Assembly: GCA_903916245.1 (NCBI GenBank)
Contig: CAIWVZ010000353.1
Span: 1 to 33,648, forward strand
Length of the DNA stretch: 33,648 bases
Reading direction: 5' to 3'
DNA from: an uncultured Planctomycetota bacterium
GTDB taxonomy: Bacteria > Planctomycetota > GCA-002687715 > CAIWVZ01
Shown: piece after piece, positions 9,270 through 17,427 of the stretch
Layout: every line of letters begins with the position of its first letter
How positions within the stretch are numbered: the stretch's first letter is position 1
Translations under genes and position numbers: made by a program
Notes under the pieces: model-generated
The model's database searches: none
Seen by the model: the letters and a program-made list of their open reading frames with translations, nothing else
What the model was told of the DNA's origin: nothing

Positions 9270-10501
9270 ACCGACTCGCTCTCACGCTGTTCGCGGTCTA
9301 CGCCGCATGGATCATCACCCTCACGTCGACTCCGGTCCACGCGCAGAAAGCGACGGTGACTCTCGGGATCGACGTTCTGTTGGCGGAAGGACATCCCATC
9401 CTCGCGGGCAAGCGCATCGGCCTCGTGACGAATCCCTCGGGCGTGAACAAGGATCTCGTCCCGACGGCGGATCTGCTCGCGGCGGATCGCCGTTGGAAGC
9501 TGGTGCGTCTTTTCGGCCCCGAACACGGCATCCGCGGCGACGTCGCGGCGGGCGAAAAAGTCGGCGATGCCGTCGACCCGGTGACCGGGATCCCGGTCAC
9601 GAGTCTTTACGGAAAGACCAAGGCACCTCCCAAAGACATCCTTCAGACCCTCGACGTCCTCGTGTTCGATATTCAAGACATCGGAAGCCGTACGTACACC
9701 TACGTATCGACGCTCGGCGAATGCCTCGTCGCATGCGCCGCGGCGGGGCGACCGATCGTCGTGCTCGACCGACCGAATCCGATCGGCGGCGTGCTGTTCG
9801 AAGGCGCGGTCCGCGACGACAAATGGACGTCGTTCATCGGATGGTCGCCGATGCCGGTCTCCCACGGGATGACGCTCGGCGAAACCGCGCGATGGATGAA
9901 GTCGAAGATGTCGATCGACGTCGATCTCCACGTCGTCGCCATGAAGGGATGGACGCGAACCATGCAATGGGAAGACACGGGTCTCCACTGGGTGCCCACG
10001 TCTCCCCATATTCCGCACGCTCTCCAAGCCCGCCTCTACATCGCCACGGGAATGATCGGTGGAATCACCGTCAACGTGAACGAAGGCGTCGGCTACACGT
10101 TGCCGTTCGAAACGATCGCCGCCGAATGGCTCGATCCGACGGCGGTCGCCGCGGCGCTCGCGAAGATGGACGTCCCCGGCGTCGCATTTCGTCCCCTCGC
10201 CTACGTCCCGAACTACGGCAAGTTCGCCAAGAAGCCGCTCCGTGGACTTCAACTGATCGTCACCGATCGCGACACGTTTCGCCCACTGCGGACGTCGCTC
10301 GCACTGTTGACCGCCCTCGAGAAGGTTCATCCCGGCAAGACCGAATTCGAGAACGAACGGAGCCTCTCGATCCACTGGGGCAACGAGAAGATCATCCCGA
10401 TGATCAAAGCCGGAGCCGACGTCGCGACGGTCGAGAAGACCTTCGCCCCCGGACTCGAGACGTTCGCGGCGGAGCGCGCGAAGGCGTTGATCTACCGCTG
10501 A
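9266..10501 (+). CDS. namZ: DUF1343 protein, NamZ-like exo-beta-N-acetylmuramidase, secreted
   Basis: Signal peptide MNRLALTLFAVYAAWIITLTSTPVHAQ; canonical DUF1343 motifs GKRIGLVTNPSGVN, RLFGPEHGIRGD, DVLVFDIQDIGSRTYTYVSTL, IVVLDRPNPIGG. Start overlaps the upstream stop (ATGA 9266-9269). Confidence 0.85.
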   Translation: MNRLALTLFAVYAAWIITLTSTPVHAQKATVTLGIDVLLAEGHPILAGKRIGLVTNPSGVNKDLVPTADLLAADRRWKLVRLFGPEHGIRGDVAAGEKVGDAVDPVTGIPVTSLYGKTKAPPKDILQTLDVLVFDIQDIGSRTYTYVSTLGECLVACAAAGRPIVVLDRPNPIGGVLFEGAVRDDKWTSFIGWSPMPVSHGMTLGETARWMKSKMSIDVDLHVVAMKGWTRTMQWEDTGLHWVPTSPHIPHALQARLYIATGMIGGITVNVNEGVGYTLPFETIAAEWLDPTAVAAALAKMDVPGVAFRPLAYVPNYGKFAKKPLRGLQLIVTDRDTFRPLRTSLALLTALEKVHPGKTEFENERSLSIHWGNEKIIPMIKAGADVATVEKTFAPGLETFAAERAKALIYR

Positions 10502-11679
10502 CCGAGTCGGTACGGACCGAACACGGGGGCGGCGAGATCCTCGTCGTCCACGAGATTGCAGACCGGATCGAGGCCGCGCCCGTACCAAAGGGCCGCCCCT
10601 TCGGGCACCGATGCGGCGAGTCGCAGGAGCACGGTGTCCGGGCGCGCCGCGTCGACCGACGCGTCGAAGATGATCGGCAACGGTTTCCCCGTCGCGTCCG
10701 CGAGCGAAAACCCCTGAACGCGGGTTGCGGGACTCAGCGTGCCGTTCACTCCGCGATACGTCACGACGATGCGATCCCTACGCGGCCCCTCGATCTCGAT
10801 CTTCAAAGGACGAGGCCCCGAAGTCGGAGCATCCTCTTCGCCGAACAACGAAGCCGCCGCCTTCGCGAATCGCACGCCGAGACGCCGTTCCGCGTCGGCG
10901 GAAAGATGGATCGGATCGTCGAGAGACAGATCGACGGTGGCGACGCATTCCGTCCGCGCCACGCGCGACGGCAGCAGTCTCTGCACTTCCTGTACCGTGT
11001 TCCAACCGGTCGCGTCGCGCTCGACGACGTAGCGGCACAATTGTGCGGCGATCACGGGGAGTTCCGGACTACCGAGATCCCGCCGAACGTCGGCGATCCA
11101 GGCGTCGAGCCGCGCGGCGTAGGTCGCCGCCGCTTCCGGTTTTCCGACGGCGTCGGCTTCGCCCTGATACCAAAGGACTCCTTCGGGCTTCATTCTCGAC
11201 GCCTTCACGCGGGCGAGCATCTTGGCGTAGAGCGACTCCGGATCCGACTTCCGTGCGGCACTCCACGCATCGAGCGACGTTCCTCCGACGGCGACCGGTA
11301 TCAGCCCGACCACCGAACGCGTCGTCCGCGCACGATGCGCGGCGAAGGCGACGCCGGGCGACGCCCCCTTGCGACCGTCGAATCGACCGACTTTGGGCGG
11401 ACCGGCGGCCCAACCGGGGAGATCCTTCGGCACGACGGCGCGATGCGAGGGTTCGACGCCCACCTCCCAACGTGCTGCGTCCCCTTCCACCCGGAGGATA
11501 CGGACGTCGGGCTCGGCGGCGGAACCATCGAGCCATCCGTTGCCTTCCATGTTCGACTGCCCCGCCAAGACCCAGACGCGCGTCGGCGACGGACGGGATT
11601 CCTGAGCGGCGACGACGCCGACCGCGACGAGAAGCACGGAACAGCAGCCAAGCAGACGCCGAATCGAAGGCGGGATCAT
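10492..11679 (-). CDS. SASA-type (sialate O-acetylesterase-like, SGNH/CE6) secreted esterase
   Basis: ATG 11679 MIPPSIRRLLGCCSVLLVAVGVVAAQ; RVWVLAGQSNMEGNG (block I); GLIPVAVGGTSLDAW; GVLWYQGEADA; TVDLSLDDPIHLSADAERRLG (D/H block). C-terminus overlaps NamZ by 10 nt, tail to tail. Confidence 0.85.
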   Translation of the reverse strand: MIPPSIRRLLGCCSVLLVAVGVVAAQESRPSPTRVWVLAGQSNMEGNGWLDGSAAEPDVRILRVEGDAARWEVGVEPSHRAVVPKDLPGWAAGPPKVGRFDGRKGASPGVAFAAHRARTTRSVVGLIPVAVGGTSLDAWSAARKSDPESLYAKMLARVKASRMKPEGVLWYQGEADAVGKPEAAATYAARLDAWIADVRRDLGSPELPVIAAQLCRYVVERDATGWNTVQEVQRLLPSRVARTECVATVDLSLDDPIHLSADAERRLGVRFAKAAASLFGEEDAPTSGPRPLKIEIEGPRRDRIVVTYRGVNGTLSPATRVQGFSLADATGKPLPIIFDASVDAARPDTVLLRLAASVPEGAALWYGRGLDPVCNLVDDEDLAAPVFGPYRLGQR

Positions 11680-11703
11680 GACGCCCACAGCATAATGCTC
11701 GCG

Positions 11704-12513
11704 ATGATTCGCGTCCTTCTCCTCGTCGCGCTGCTTCTCGCCTCTTGCGCCGGGACCGGCGGTCGCTTCACGAACACCTTGGCGCACGGAGACGCGTTCG
11801 ACGTGGTTTTGGCGCGCCGTCCGGGTCCCGGAGACGATCCCCCGCCCCCGGCCGAACCGTTCCGAGTCACTCCCGTCGCGCCCATCGAAGAAATCCGTCG
11901 CCGGATCGACGGTGCGAAACCTCCCGTCGAAACCGGCAGGGACGCCCTCCCCGATCTCGTGGACGTCGCCCGACTCGACCCGCGCGTACGGCTCGACGTG
12001 CGCTACGCGACCGATCGGAACTTTCTCGGCGTCCCGGTCTATCCGGAAGGTCGCGTCCTCCTGCAACGCCCGGCCGCCGAAGCCCTCACGCGCGTGCGCG
12101 CTCGGCTCGAACCTTACGGATTCGGACTTCTTCTCCACGACGGCTACCGTCCGTGGCGCATCACGAAACTCTTTTGGGAAGCCGTGCCTCCGGAGAGTCG
12201 TTCGTTCGTCGCGGATCCCTCGCGCGGGTCTCGACACAATCGCGGATGTGCGATCGATCTCTCGCTCTTCGATCTGAAGTCGGGACGACCGCTTCCGTTC
12301 CCGTCCGATTACGACGCGTTCACCGAAGCCGCGCATCCCGAGTCGCATGCGGGCACATCCCTCGCACGGTGGAGACGCGATCTCCTGCGCGCCGCCATGG
12401 AAGCCGAGGGTTTCCATGTGAACACCCGCGAATGGTGGCATTTCGACTACGAGTCGTGGGAACGCTATCCGATTCTCGACATCCCCTTCGATGCGGTTCC
12501 CGCGCTTCCCTAG
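11704..12513 (+). CDS. D-Ala-D-Ala dipeptidase (VanX/DdpX-like, peptidase M15D), lipoprotein
   Basis: MIRVLLLVALLLASCAGTGG lipobox; DVRYATDRNFLG; LLHDGYRPW; SRHNRGCAIDLSLFD (SxHxxGxAxD); EWWHFDY (ExWH). Alternative ATG at 11695. Confidence 0.9.
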   Translation: MIRVLLLVALLLASCAGTGGRFTNTLAHGDAFDVVLARRPGPGDDPPPPAEPFRVTPVAPIEEIRRRIDGAKPPVETGRDALPDLVDVARLDPRVRLDVRYATDRNFLGVPVYPEGRVLLQRPAAEALTRVRARLEPYGFGLLLHDGYRPWRITKLFWEAVPPESRSFVADPSRGSRHNRGCAIDLSLFDLKSGRPLPFPSDYDAFTEAAHPESHAGTSLARWRRDLLRAAMEAEGFHVNTREWWHFDYESWERYPILDIPFDAVPALP

Positions 12514-13405
12514 TCCGCGGACCGCGACGGCCGTCGCGATCCTCGCCGCGTTGCCGCTCGTCGCGCAGACGACACGCGACGAAGACGCACGCTTCCGACG
12601 CCTCTTCGAACAGGGGCGCCATGCGGAACTGGCGGAGGCACTCGGCCGGAAGCTCGCCGAATCGCGGCCGCATCCGGGTCATGTGCTCATGGCCGCGGAA
12701 ACGGCCTACGAACTCGAGCGTTTCGAAGAGGCCGAACGCCGATTCGCGGAGGCCCTCGCTCTCGATCCGACATTGATTCCGCTGACGGTGCGGCGCGGAG
12801 CGACGCTCGTCGGGCTCGGACGCACCGACGACGCTCGCCGTCATCTCGCGGCGTTCGACGCGGCCCCACCGCGTCGCCGCGCGGCCGCGATCTTCGGACT
12901 CGGCTTGGCGGCCGTCGCCGACGGAGACGGCGCGGCGGCTCGGCGATATTTCGAGGCGTCGCTGAAACTCTCGCCGGACGACGCGGCCTGCGCCGTCCGC
13001 CTCGCTCAACTCGACCTCGCGGAAGGTCGCGACGTTGCGGCCCTCACCCTCGCCGATGCGATCCTCACACGACACCCGATGCACACCACCGCGACCCACG
13101 TCCGCGCGCGAGCGCTCGTCGCGTTGAATCGGACGGAGGAGGCGGACGCCGCCGCCGCGCGTCACCGAGCACTTTTGTCCGCTCACGATCGCATCGCGGT
13201 GTTGTCCGCTTCCGTCGCGACTTCGAGCACGCCGAGCGCGGTCATGGTCGCGGTCGCCCGCATCCACGCCGAATTCGGCGATCGCGCGGGAGTCGCCCGA
13301 TGGACGGGATACGTCCCGACGGACGATCCGCTCTTTCCGCAAGCCGCGGCGTTGCGCGAGACGAGCGGCACGGCGACGCGGCCGACGTCGAGGCCCGTCC
13401 GATGA
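12491..13405 (+). CDS. TPR-repeat secreted protein
   Basis: MRFPRFPSPRTATAVAILAALPLVAQ signal; AAETAYELERFEEAERRFAEALALDPT, GLGLAAVADGDGAAARRYFEASLKLSPDD. Confidence 0.8.
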   Translation: MRFPRFPSPRTATAVAILAALPLVAQTTRDEDARFRRLFEQGRHAELAEALGRKLAESRPHPGHVLMAAETAYELERFEEAERRFAEALALDPTLIPLTVRRGATLVGLGRTDDARRHLAAFDAAPPRRRAAAIFGLGLAAVADGDGAAARRYFEASLKLSPDDAACAVRLAQLDLAEGRDVAALTLADAILTRHPMHTTATHVRARALVALNRTEEADAAAARHRALLSAHDRIAVLSASVATSSTPSAVMVAVARIHAEFGDRAGVARWTGYVPTDDPLFPQAAALRETSGTATRPTSRPVR

Positions 13406-15033
13406 AAGGTCTCATCGGATTGCTGCTGACCGCGACCGCGCTCGCTCAAGGGCCGCTTTTCGAGGAAGTGCCGATCGTCGACGCCGCTGCGACGTCCCGG
13501 CCAATTCCACGACCGATCCACATTCCGGACGCGAAAGGCGGGGGTGCGTCGCTCGCGGACCTCGACGGCGACGGACGCCTCGATCTGATCGCGACACGAC
13601 CCTCGACGGTGGAAGCCGTGGCGGCGGGACGTCCGGGACCGCCCCCTCTCATTCTGCGCGGCAAAGGCGACGCGACCTTCGAAGATCCAGCCGCGGTGCT
13701 CCCTCCCCTCGATTGGGCGTTCGCGTCGGCCATCTTCGACATCGACGACGACGGACTGCGGGACATCGTGTGGAGCACGGCTCGTGGGCTCGTCGTGTGG
13801 CGCCAATCGAAGCCCTTCGTTTTCGACGACGCGTCGTCGCCGTTCCTTCCCGAAACCGCGAGACGGGCCGGTTGGTGCACATCGATCGCCGTCGATGATC
13901 TCGACCTCGACGGCGATCTCGACCTCATCGCAGCGCGTTACCTCGACTTTCCGTGGGAGAAGCCGCCCGCGGACGGGGTCGACGGAAGGCGCTGCCGGTT
14001 CAAAGGACGCCCGGTCGTCTGCGGCCCACGCGGCTTCGCCCCGATGCCGATCCTCGTGCTCGAGCGTCGCGGCACGACATTCGTCGACGGCGCCTCCCTG
14101 CTTCGCGCGCCGGCGTCACCCCCGGTCTACGGTCTCGGCGTCGTGACTCTCGACGCCAACGACGATGCCCGTCCCGATATCGCCGTGGCCGCCGATATGA
14201 CTCCGAACCTTCTCTTCCTCTCGACGTCGGAGGGAACGTGGGAGGAACGCGGCGAACGATGCGGCATCGCATGGAGCGCCGACGGGGCTCCCGAAGCGGG
14301 CATGGGCATCGACGCCGGCGATCTCGACGGAGACGGGCGCGACGATCTCGTGATCACGAATTTCGAAGGCGAAACGAACGCGGTCCTTCTCCAGGAACGC
14401 TCGGGACTTTTCCGCGAAGCGTCCATCGGTATCGGGACCGCGGCGGTCGACCGCCCCCGACTCGGATGGGGCGTCGGACTTCGCGACTTCAACCTCGACG
14501 GGCGCCTCGACATCTTCGTCGCCAACGGGCACGTCTATGCGGATGCCGCGGAAAACGGATCGTCCTACGCGATGCCCGCCACGCTGCATCTATCCGGTGT
14601 CCACGACGGGCGATTGCGCTTCACGGCGGACACCGCCACACCGGCGTTGACCCGACCGCGCATCGCGCGAGCGGCGGCTTTCGGCGACCTCGATGCGGAC
14701 GGTCGAGTCGACGCGGTCCTCGCGCAGCTCGGCGCTCCCCCCGTCGTCCTCCGCAACACCGCCCCGAACGTCCCTTGGTTCGGCGTGACGCTCAAAGGCC
14801 CCCTCCGAAATCGTGATGCCGTCGGCGCACGCATCCGTGTCGAGACCGATCGTGGCGTCGTCCGACGCCGCGTGGGAGTCTCGGGTTCGTTCCTCGCACA
14901 ATCCGCCCCGTCGTGCGTCTTTCCGTTTTCTTCCGTTTCTCCGCCGCGCGTCTCGGTGGAATTCAAAGGAAAGTCGGTCGCAGTCGCCGTGAAGCCGGGA
15001 ACTTACGTCGACGTGGACCTGTCCACCCCCTGA
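13402..15033 (+). CDS. FG-GAP/VCBS repeat protein with UnbV-like C-terminus
   Basis: ATG 13402 MKGLIGLLLTATALAQG; seven DxDxDG-type motifs (ADLDGDGRLDLI, DDLDLDGDLDLI, GDLDGDGRDDLV...); C-terminal VTLKGPLRNRDAVGARIRVETDRGVVRRRVGVSGSFLAQ. Confidence 0.85.
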   Translation: MKGLIGLLLTATALAQGPLFEEVPIVDAAATSRPIPRPIHIPDAKGGGASLADLDGDGRLDLIATRPSTVEAVAAGRPGPPPLILRGKGDATFEDPAAVLPPLDWAFASAIFDIDDDGLRDIVWSTARGLVVWRQSKPFVFDDASSPFLPETARRAGWCTSIAVDDLDLDGDLDLIAARYLDFPWEKPPADGVDGRRCRFKGRPVVCGPRGFAPMPILVLERRGTTFVDGASLLRAPASPPVYGLGVVTLDANDDARPDIAVAADMTPNLLFLSTSEGTWEERGERCGIAWSADGAPEAGMGIDAGDLDGDGRDDLVITNFEGETNAVLLQERSGLFREASIGIGTAAVDRPRLGWGVGLRDFNLDGRLDIFVANGHVYADAAENGSSYAMPATLHLSGVHDGRLRFTADTATPALTRPRIARAAAFGDLDADGRVDAVLAQLGAPPVVLRNTAPNVPWFGVTLKGPLRNRDAVGARIRVETDRGVVRRRVGVSGSFLAQSAPSCVFPFSSVSPPRVSVEFKGKSVAVAVKPGTYVDVDLSTP

Positions 15034-15099
15034 TCGCCCGTCGACACGCGTCGCTCACGCCCTTTTTCCATGCGTTCCGCGATCCCGTACACTTCACCG

Positions 15100-16926
15100 A
15101 TGCGGCGGCGCCTCCTCCTTCCTCTCCTTCTCGCGGGCCTTCTGCACGCGCAACAGTTCGCGGATCAAACCACGACCCGACTTCCGGCTCAGGCGATCTG
15201 GAGCGAGGAAGTCGATGCGGTCGACGTCGACGGAGACGGGGATCTCGATCTGATCTACGGAAAGGGTGACGGCTTCTCGGCGGCCTCCACCGCTCGCCAA
15301 AACACGATTCTGATCAACAACGGTTCCGGATTCTTCACCGACGAGACGACGACACGCTTTCCGGTGTTGCTCGGCCATACGAAAGACATCGACGCGGTCG
15401 ACGTCGATCGCGACGGGGATCTCGATCTCGTCCTCGCGAACGCCTGGGGACAACAACCGCGTCTTTGGATCAACAACGGAGCGGGATTCTTCACGGACGC
15501 CACGGCGACTCGGTTTCCCGCGCTGACGCTCCTGTCGTTCGGAACCGCGGCGGGAGACGTCGACGGGGACGGCGATCTCGATCTTCTCTTTTGCGATTCG
15601 GGCGCGACCCAATTCTCCGGATCCGGAGGCCAGCCCCGACTCTTTCTGAACGACGGAACCGGCGTCTTCTCGCAGGCGACGGCCGCCCGTCTTCCCCCGA
15701 TCGCGCTCCTCGGACAAGTCGACTGCGACTTTCTCGACGTCGACGGCGATTTCGATCTCGACGCGACGGTGACGAGTCGCGACGGACAAAGTGTGCTGTT
15801 GATCAACGACGGATTCGGCACGTTTACGTCGGGTTCCCTCCCGCCGGAAGGTACGGGCACCTACGAGTTCGAACCGGGCGACGTCGATGCGGACGGAGAC
15901 GTCGACATCTTCGTCGTCGGCGTGAGCGGCCTCTCCGAAGGGGTGTTGATCAACAACGGGAGCGGGACCTTCACGGCGTCGACGGCGGCGGTGGTCGGCA
16001 ACACCAGTTCGGACGACAACGACGCGTCGCTCGGCGATATCGACGGCGACGGCGATCTCGATGCGGTCGTGGGAGCGATTTCCACCGCGGAACGCGGACT
16101 GGTCAACGTATCCGGCGTCTTCACCTACCAATCGTCTCTCTTTCCGACGCTCGTAGATTCGAGCATGGACGGAGAACTCGCGGACGTCGACGGCGACGGC
16201 GATCTCGACTACGTGAGTGCCGTCGGCGAATCGGGAACGTTCCAAAATCGCGTCTACATCAACACGACCGGAACGCCGGACACGCGCCCTCCGCTCTTGC
16301 GGGTGGCGCTCTACGGTTCGGGAACGCCCTTCGGCGACATCCCCATTCGCTGCGTCGTTCGCGACGTGCTCGTGACGGAAGGCGATCCGGGATACACGGT
16401 GTCCGCGTCGGGCACGGTCAACGGCACCCCGTTCACGCTGCCCCTTCGTTGGTCGGGATCCGATCAGTTCCTCGGGGTGCTGACGACGGTCCCTCAAGGC
16501 GCCACCGTGGCCTTCACCGTCACGGCCGCCGATCGCCGCGGCAACGTCGTCGTCGGTGCCCCGGTGTCCTTCACCCCCACGGCTTTCCCCCCTCCACGCC
16601 TCGCCATCACGCCGCAGGGCGGCGGCGCCTTCACGGTCGTACTCGGTTCGGCGGCCCATCCCTTCGCCGAGGAACTCCTGTTCGTGTCGACCGCCGTCTC
16701 CGGACCACCCGGCGCCGGTCCGTTGCTCGGACTCGGAGGCGACGCTTGGTTCGTCGTTTCCCTACCGCCGGTGCTTCCGCCCCTCCACGCCTACCTCGAC
16801 GCTTCGGGCCAGCAAACGACCGTCTTCGGCCCGGGAAGCGTTCCGGTCGGATTCACGATCGACGCGCGGGCGGTCTTCCTCGGGCCGAATCCCGTGATGA
16901 CCAACCTCGTCCGCGTGACGTTCTAG
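15100..16926 (+). CDS. FG-GAP/VCBS repeat secreted protein
   Basis: MRRRLLLPLLLAGLLHAQQ; seven repeats (VDVDGDGDLDLI, VDVDRDGDLDLV, GDVDGDGDLDLL, LDVDGDFDLDAT, GDVDADGDVDIF, GDIDGDGDLDAV, ADVDGDGDLDYV) interleaved with 'INNGSGFFTDETTTRFP' modules; beta-rich C-terminal tail. Track start 15070 also possible. Confidence 0.82.
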   Translation: MRRRLLLPLLLAGLLHAQQFADQTTTRLPAQAIWSEEVDAVDVDGDGDLDLIYGKGDGFSAASTARQNTILINNGSGFFTDETTTRFPVLLGHTKDIDAVDVDRDGDLDLVLANAWGQQPRLWINNGAGFFTDATATRFPALTLLSFGTAAGDVDGDGDLDLLFCDSGATQFSGSGGQPRLFLNDGTGVFSQATAARLPPIALLGQVDCDFLDVDGDFDLDATVTSRDGQSVLLINDGFGTFTSGSLPPEGTGTYEFEPGDVDADGDVDIFVVGVSGLSEGVLINNGSGTFTASTAAVVGNTSSDDNDASLGDIDGDGDLDAVVGAISTAERGLVNVSGVFTYQSSLFPTLVDSSMDGELADVDGDGDLDYVSAVGESGTFQNRVYINTTGTPDTRPPLLRVALYGSGTPFGDIPIRCVVRDVLVTEGDPGYTVSASGTVNGTPFTLPLRWSGSDQFLGVLTTVPQGATVAFTVTAADRRGNVVVGAPVSFTPTAFPPPRLAITPQGGGAFTVVLGSAAHPFAEELLFVSTAVSGPPGAGPLLGLGGDAWFVVSLPPVLPPLHAYLDASGQQTTVFGPGSVPVGFTIDARAVFLGPNPVMTNLVRVTF

Positions 16927-16952
16927 CCCGCCCGATCCGCTACGATCGCGCC

Positions 16953-17423
16953 ATGAGCAACGAGACCCCGACGGCCTTCGCGACCGCGCGCCCCTACATC
17001 CGCGCCCTTCTCGTGATCGCGGCTCTGCGTTACCTGCTCGACTGGTGGCGCAACCCGACCTTCTTCGACGCCTTCGGCGTCTACGGAGGATCGCTCGCGA
17101 TGATGCTGACCGTCGCATTCACAGGATCTCTGCGCGAACCGTCGCTCGGACGAACGCTCAAGATCACGACCTGGATCGCGTTCTGCGCGTGGTGGTTCCC
17201 CAACTTCGTCTCCTATCTGACGGCCCAATGGATCGGATGGACCCACGGACGCTTCGCCGAAGGGCGGGCGGCGCCGCCGGCGCAGGAATTCGCCGCCAAG
17301 TTCGTCAACGCCTTGTCGACCGCTTGCCTCACGACGGTCGTCGGCATCCTTTGGTGCGGCCTCCTCGGTATCCTCTGCATTTGGTTGCCGACGAAATGGT
17401 CGAAGCGTTCCGCGGCGGCATGA
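16953..17423 (+). CDS. Small integral membrane protein of unknown function
   Basis: 157-codon ORF MSNETPTAFATARPYIRALLVIAALRYLLDWWRN... with about 4 hydrophobic segments; clean flanks to neighbouring genes. Confidence 0.65.
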   Translation: MSNETPTAFATARPYIRALLVIAALRYLLDWWRNPTFFDAFGVYGGSLAMMLTVAFTGSLREPSLGRTLKITTWIAFCAWWFPNFVSYLTAQWIGWTHGRFAEGRAAPPAQEFAAKFVNALSTACLTTVVGILWCGLLGILCIWLPTKWSKRSAAA

Positions 17424-17427
17424 TCCG

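Noticed and set aside
9307-12513. 1068-aa + strand ORF across the NamZ/esterase/dipeptidase region
   Set aside because: High-GC shadow frame: Arg/Pro/His-rich composition over NamZ and antisense to the esterase; only its 3' part (from 11704) has recognisable dipeptidase motifs.
15190-16210. DNA-level repeats GACGTCGACGG(A/C)GACGG(G/C)GATCTCGAT considered as a CRISPR or minisatellite
   Set aside because: They encode in-frame FG-GAP calcium-binding motifs at irregular spacing within one ORF.
15094-16659. 521-aa minus-strand ORF opposite the FG-GAP protein
   Set aside because: Repetitive complement of FG-GAP codons (EIAVAVDV repeats); an artefact of the repeats.
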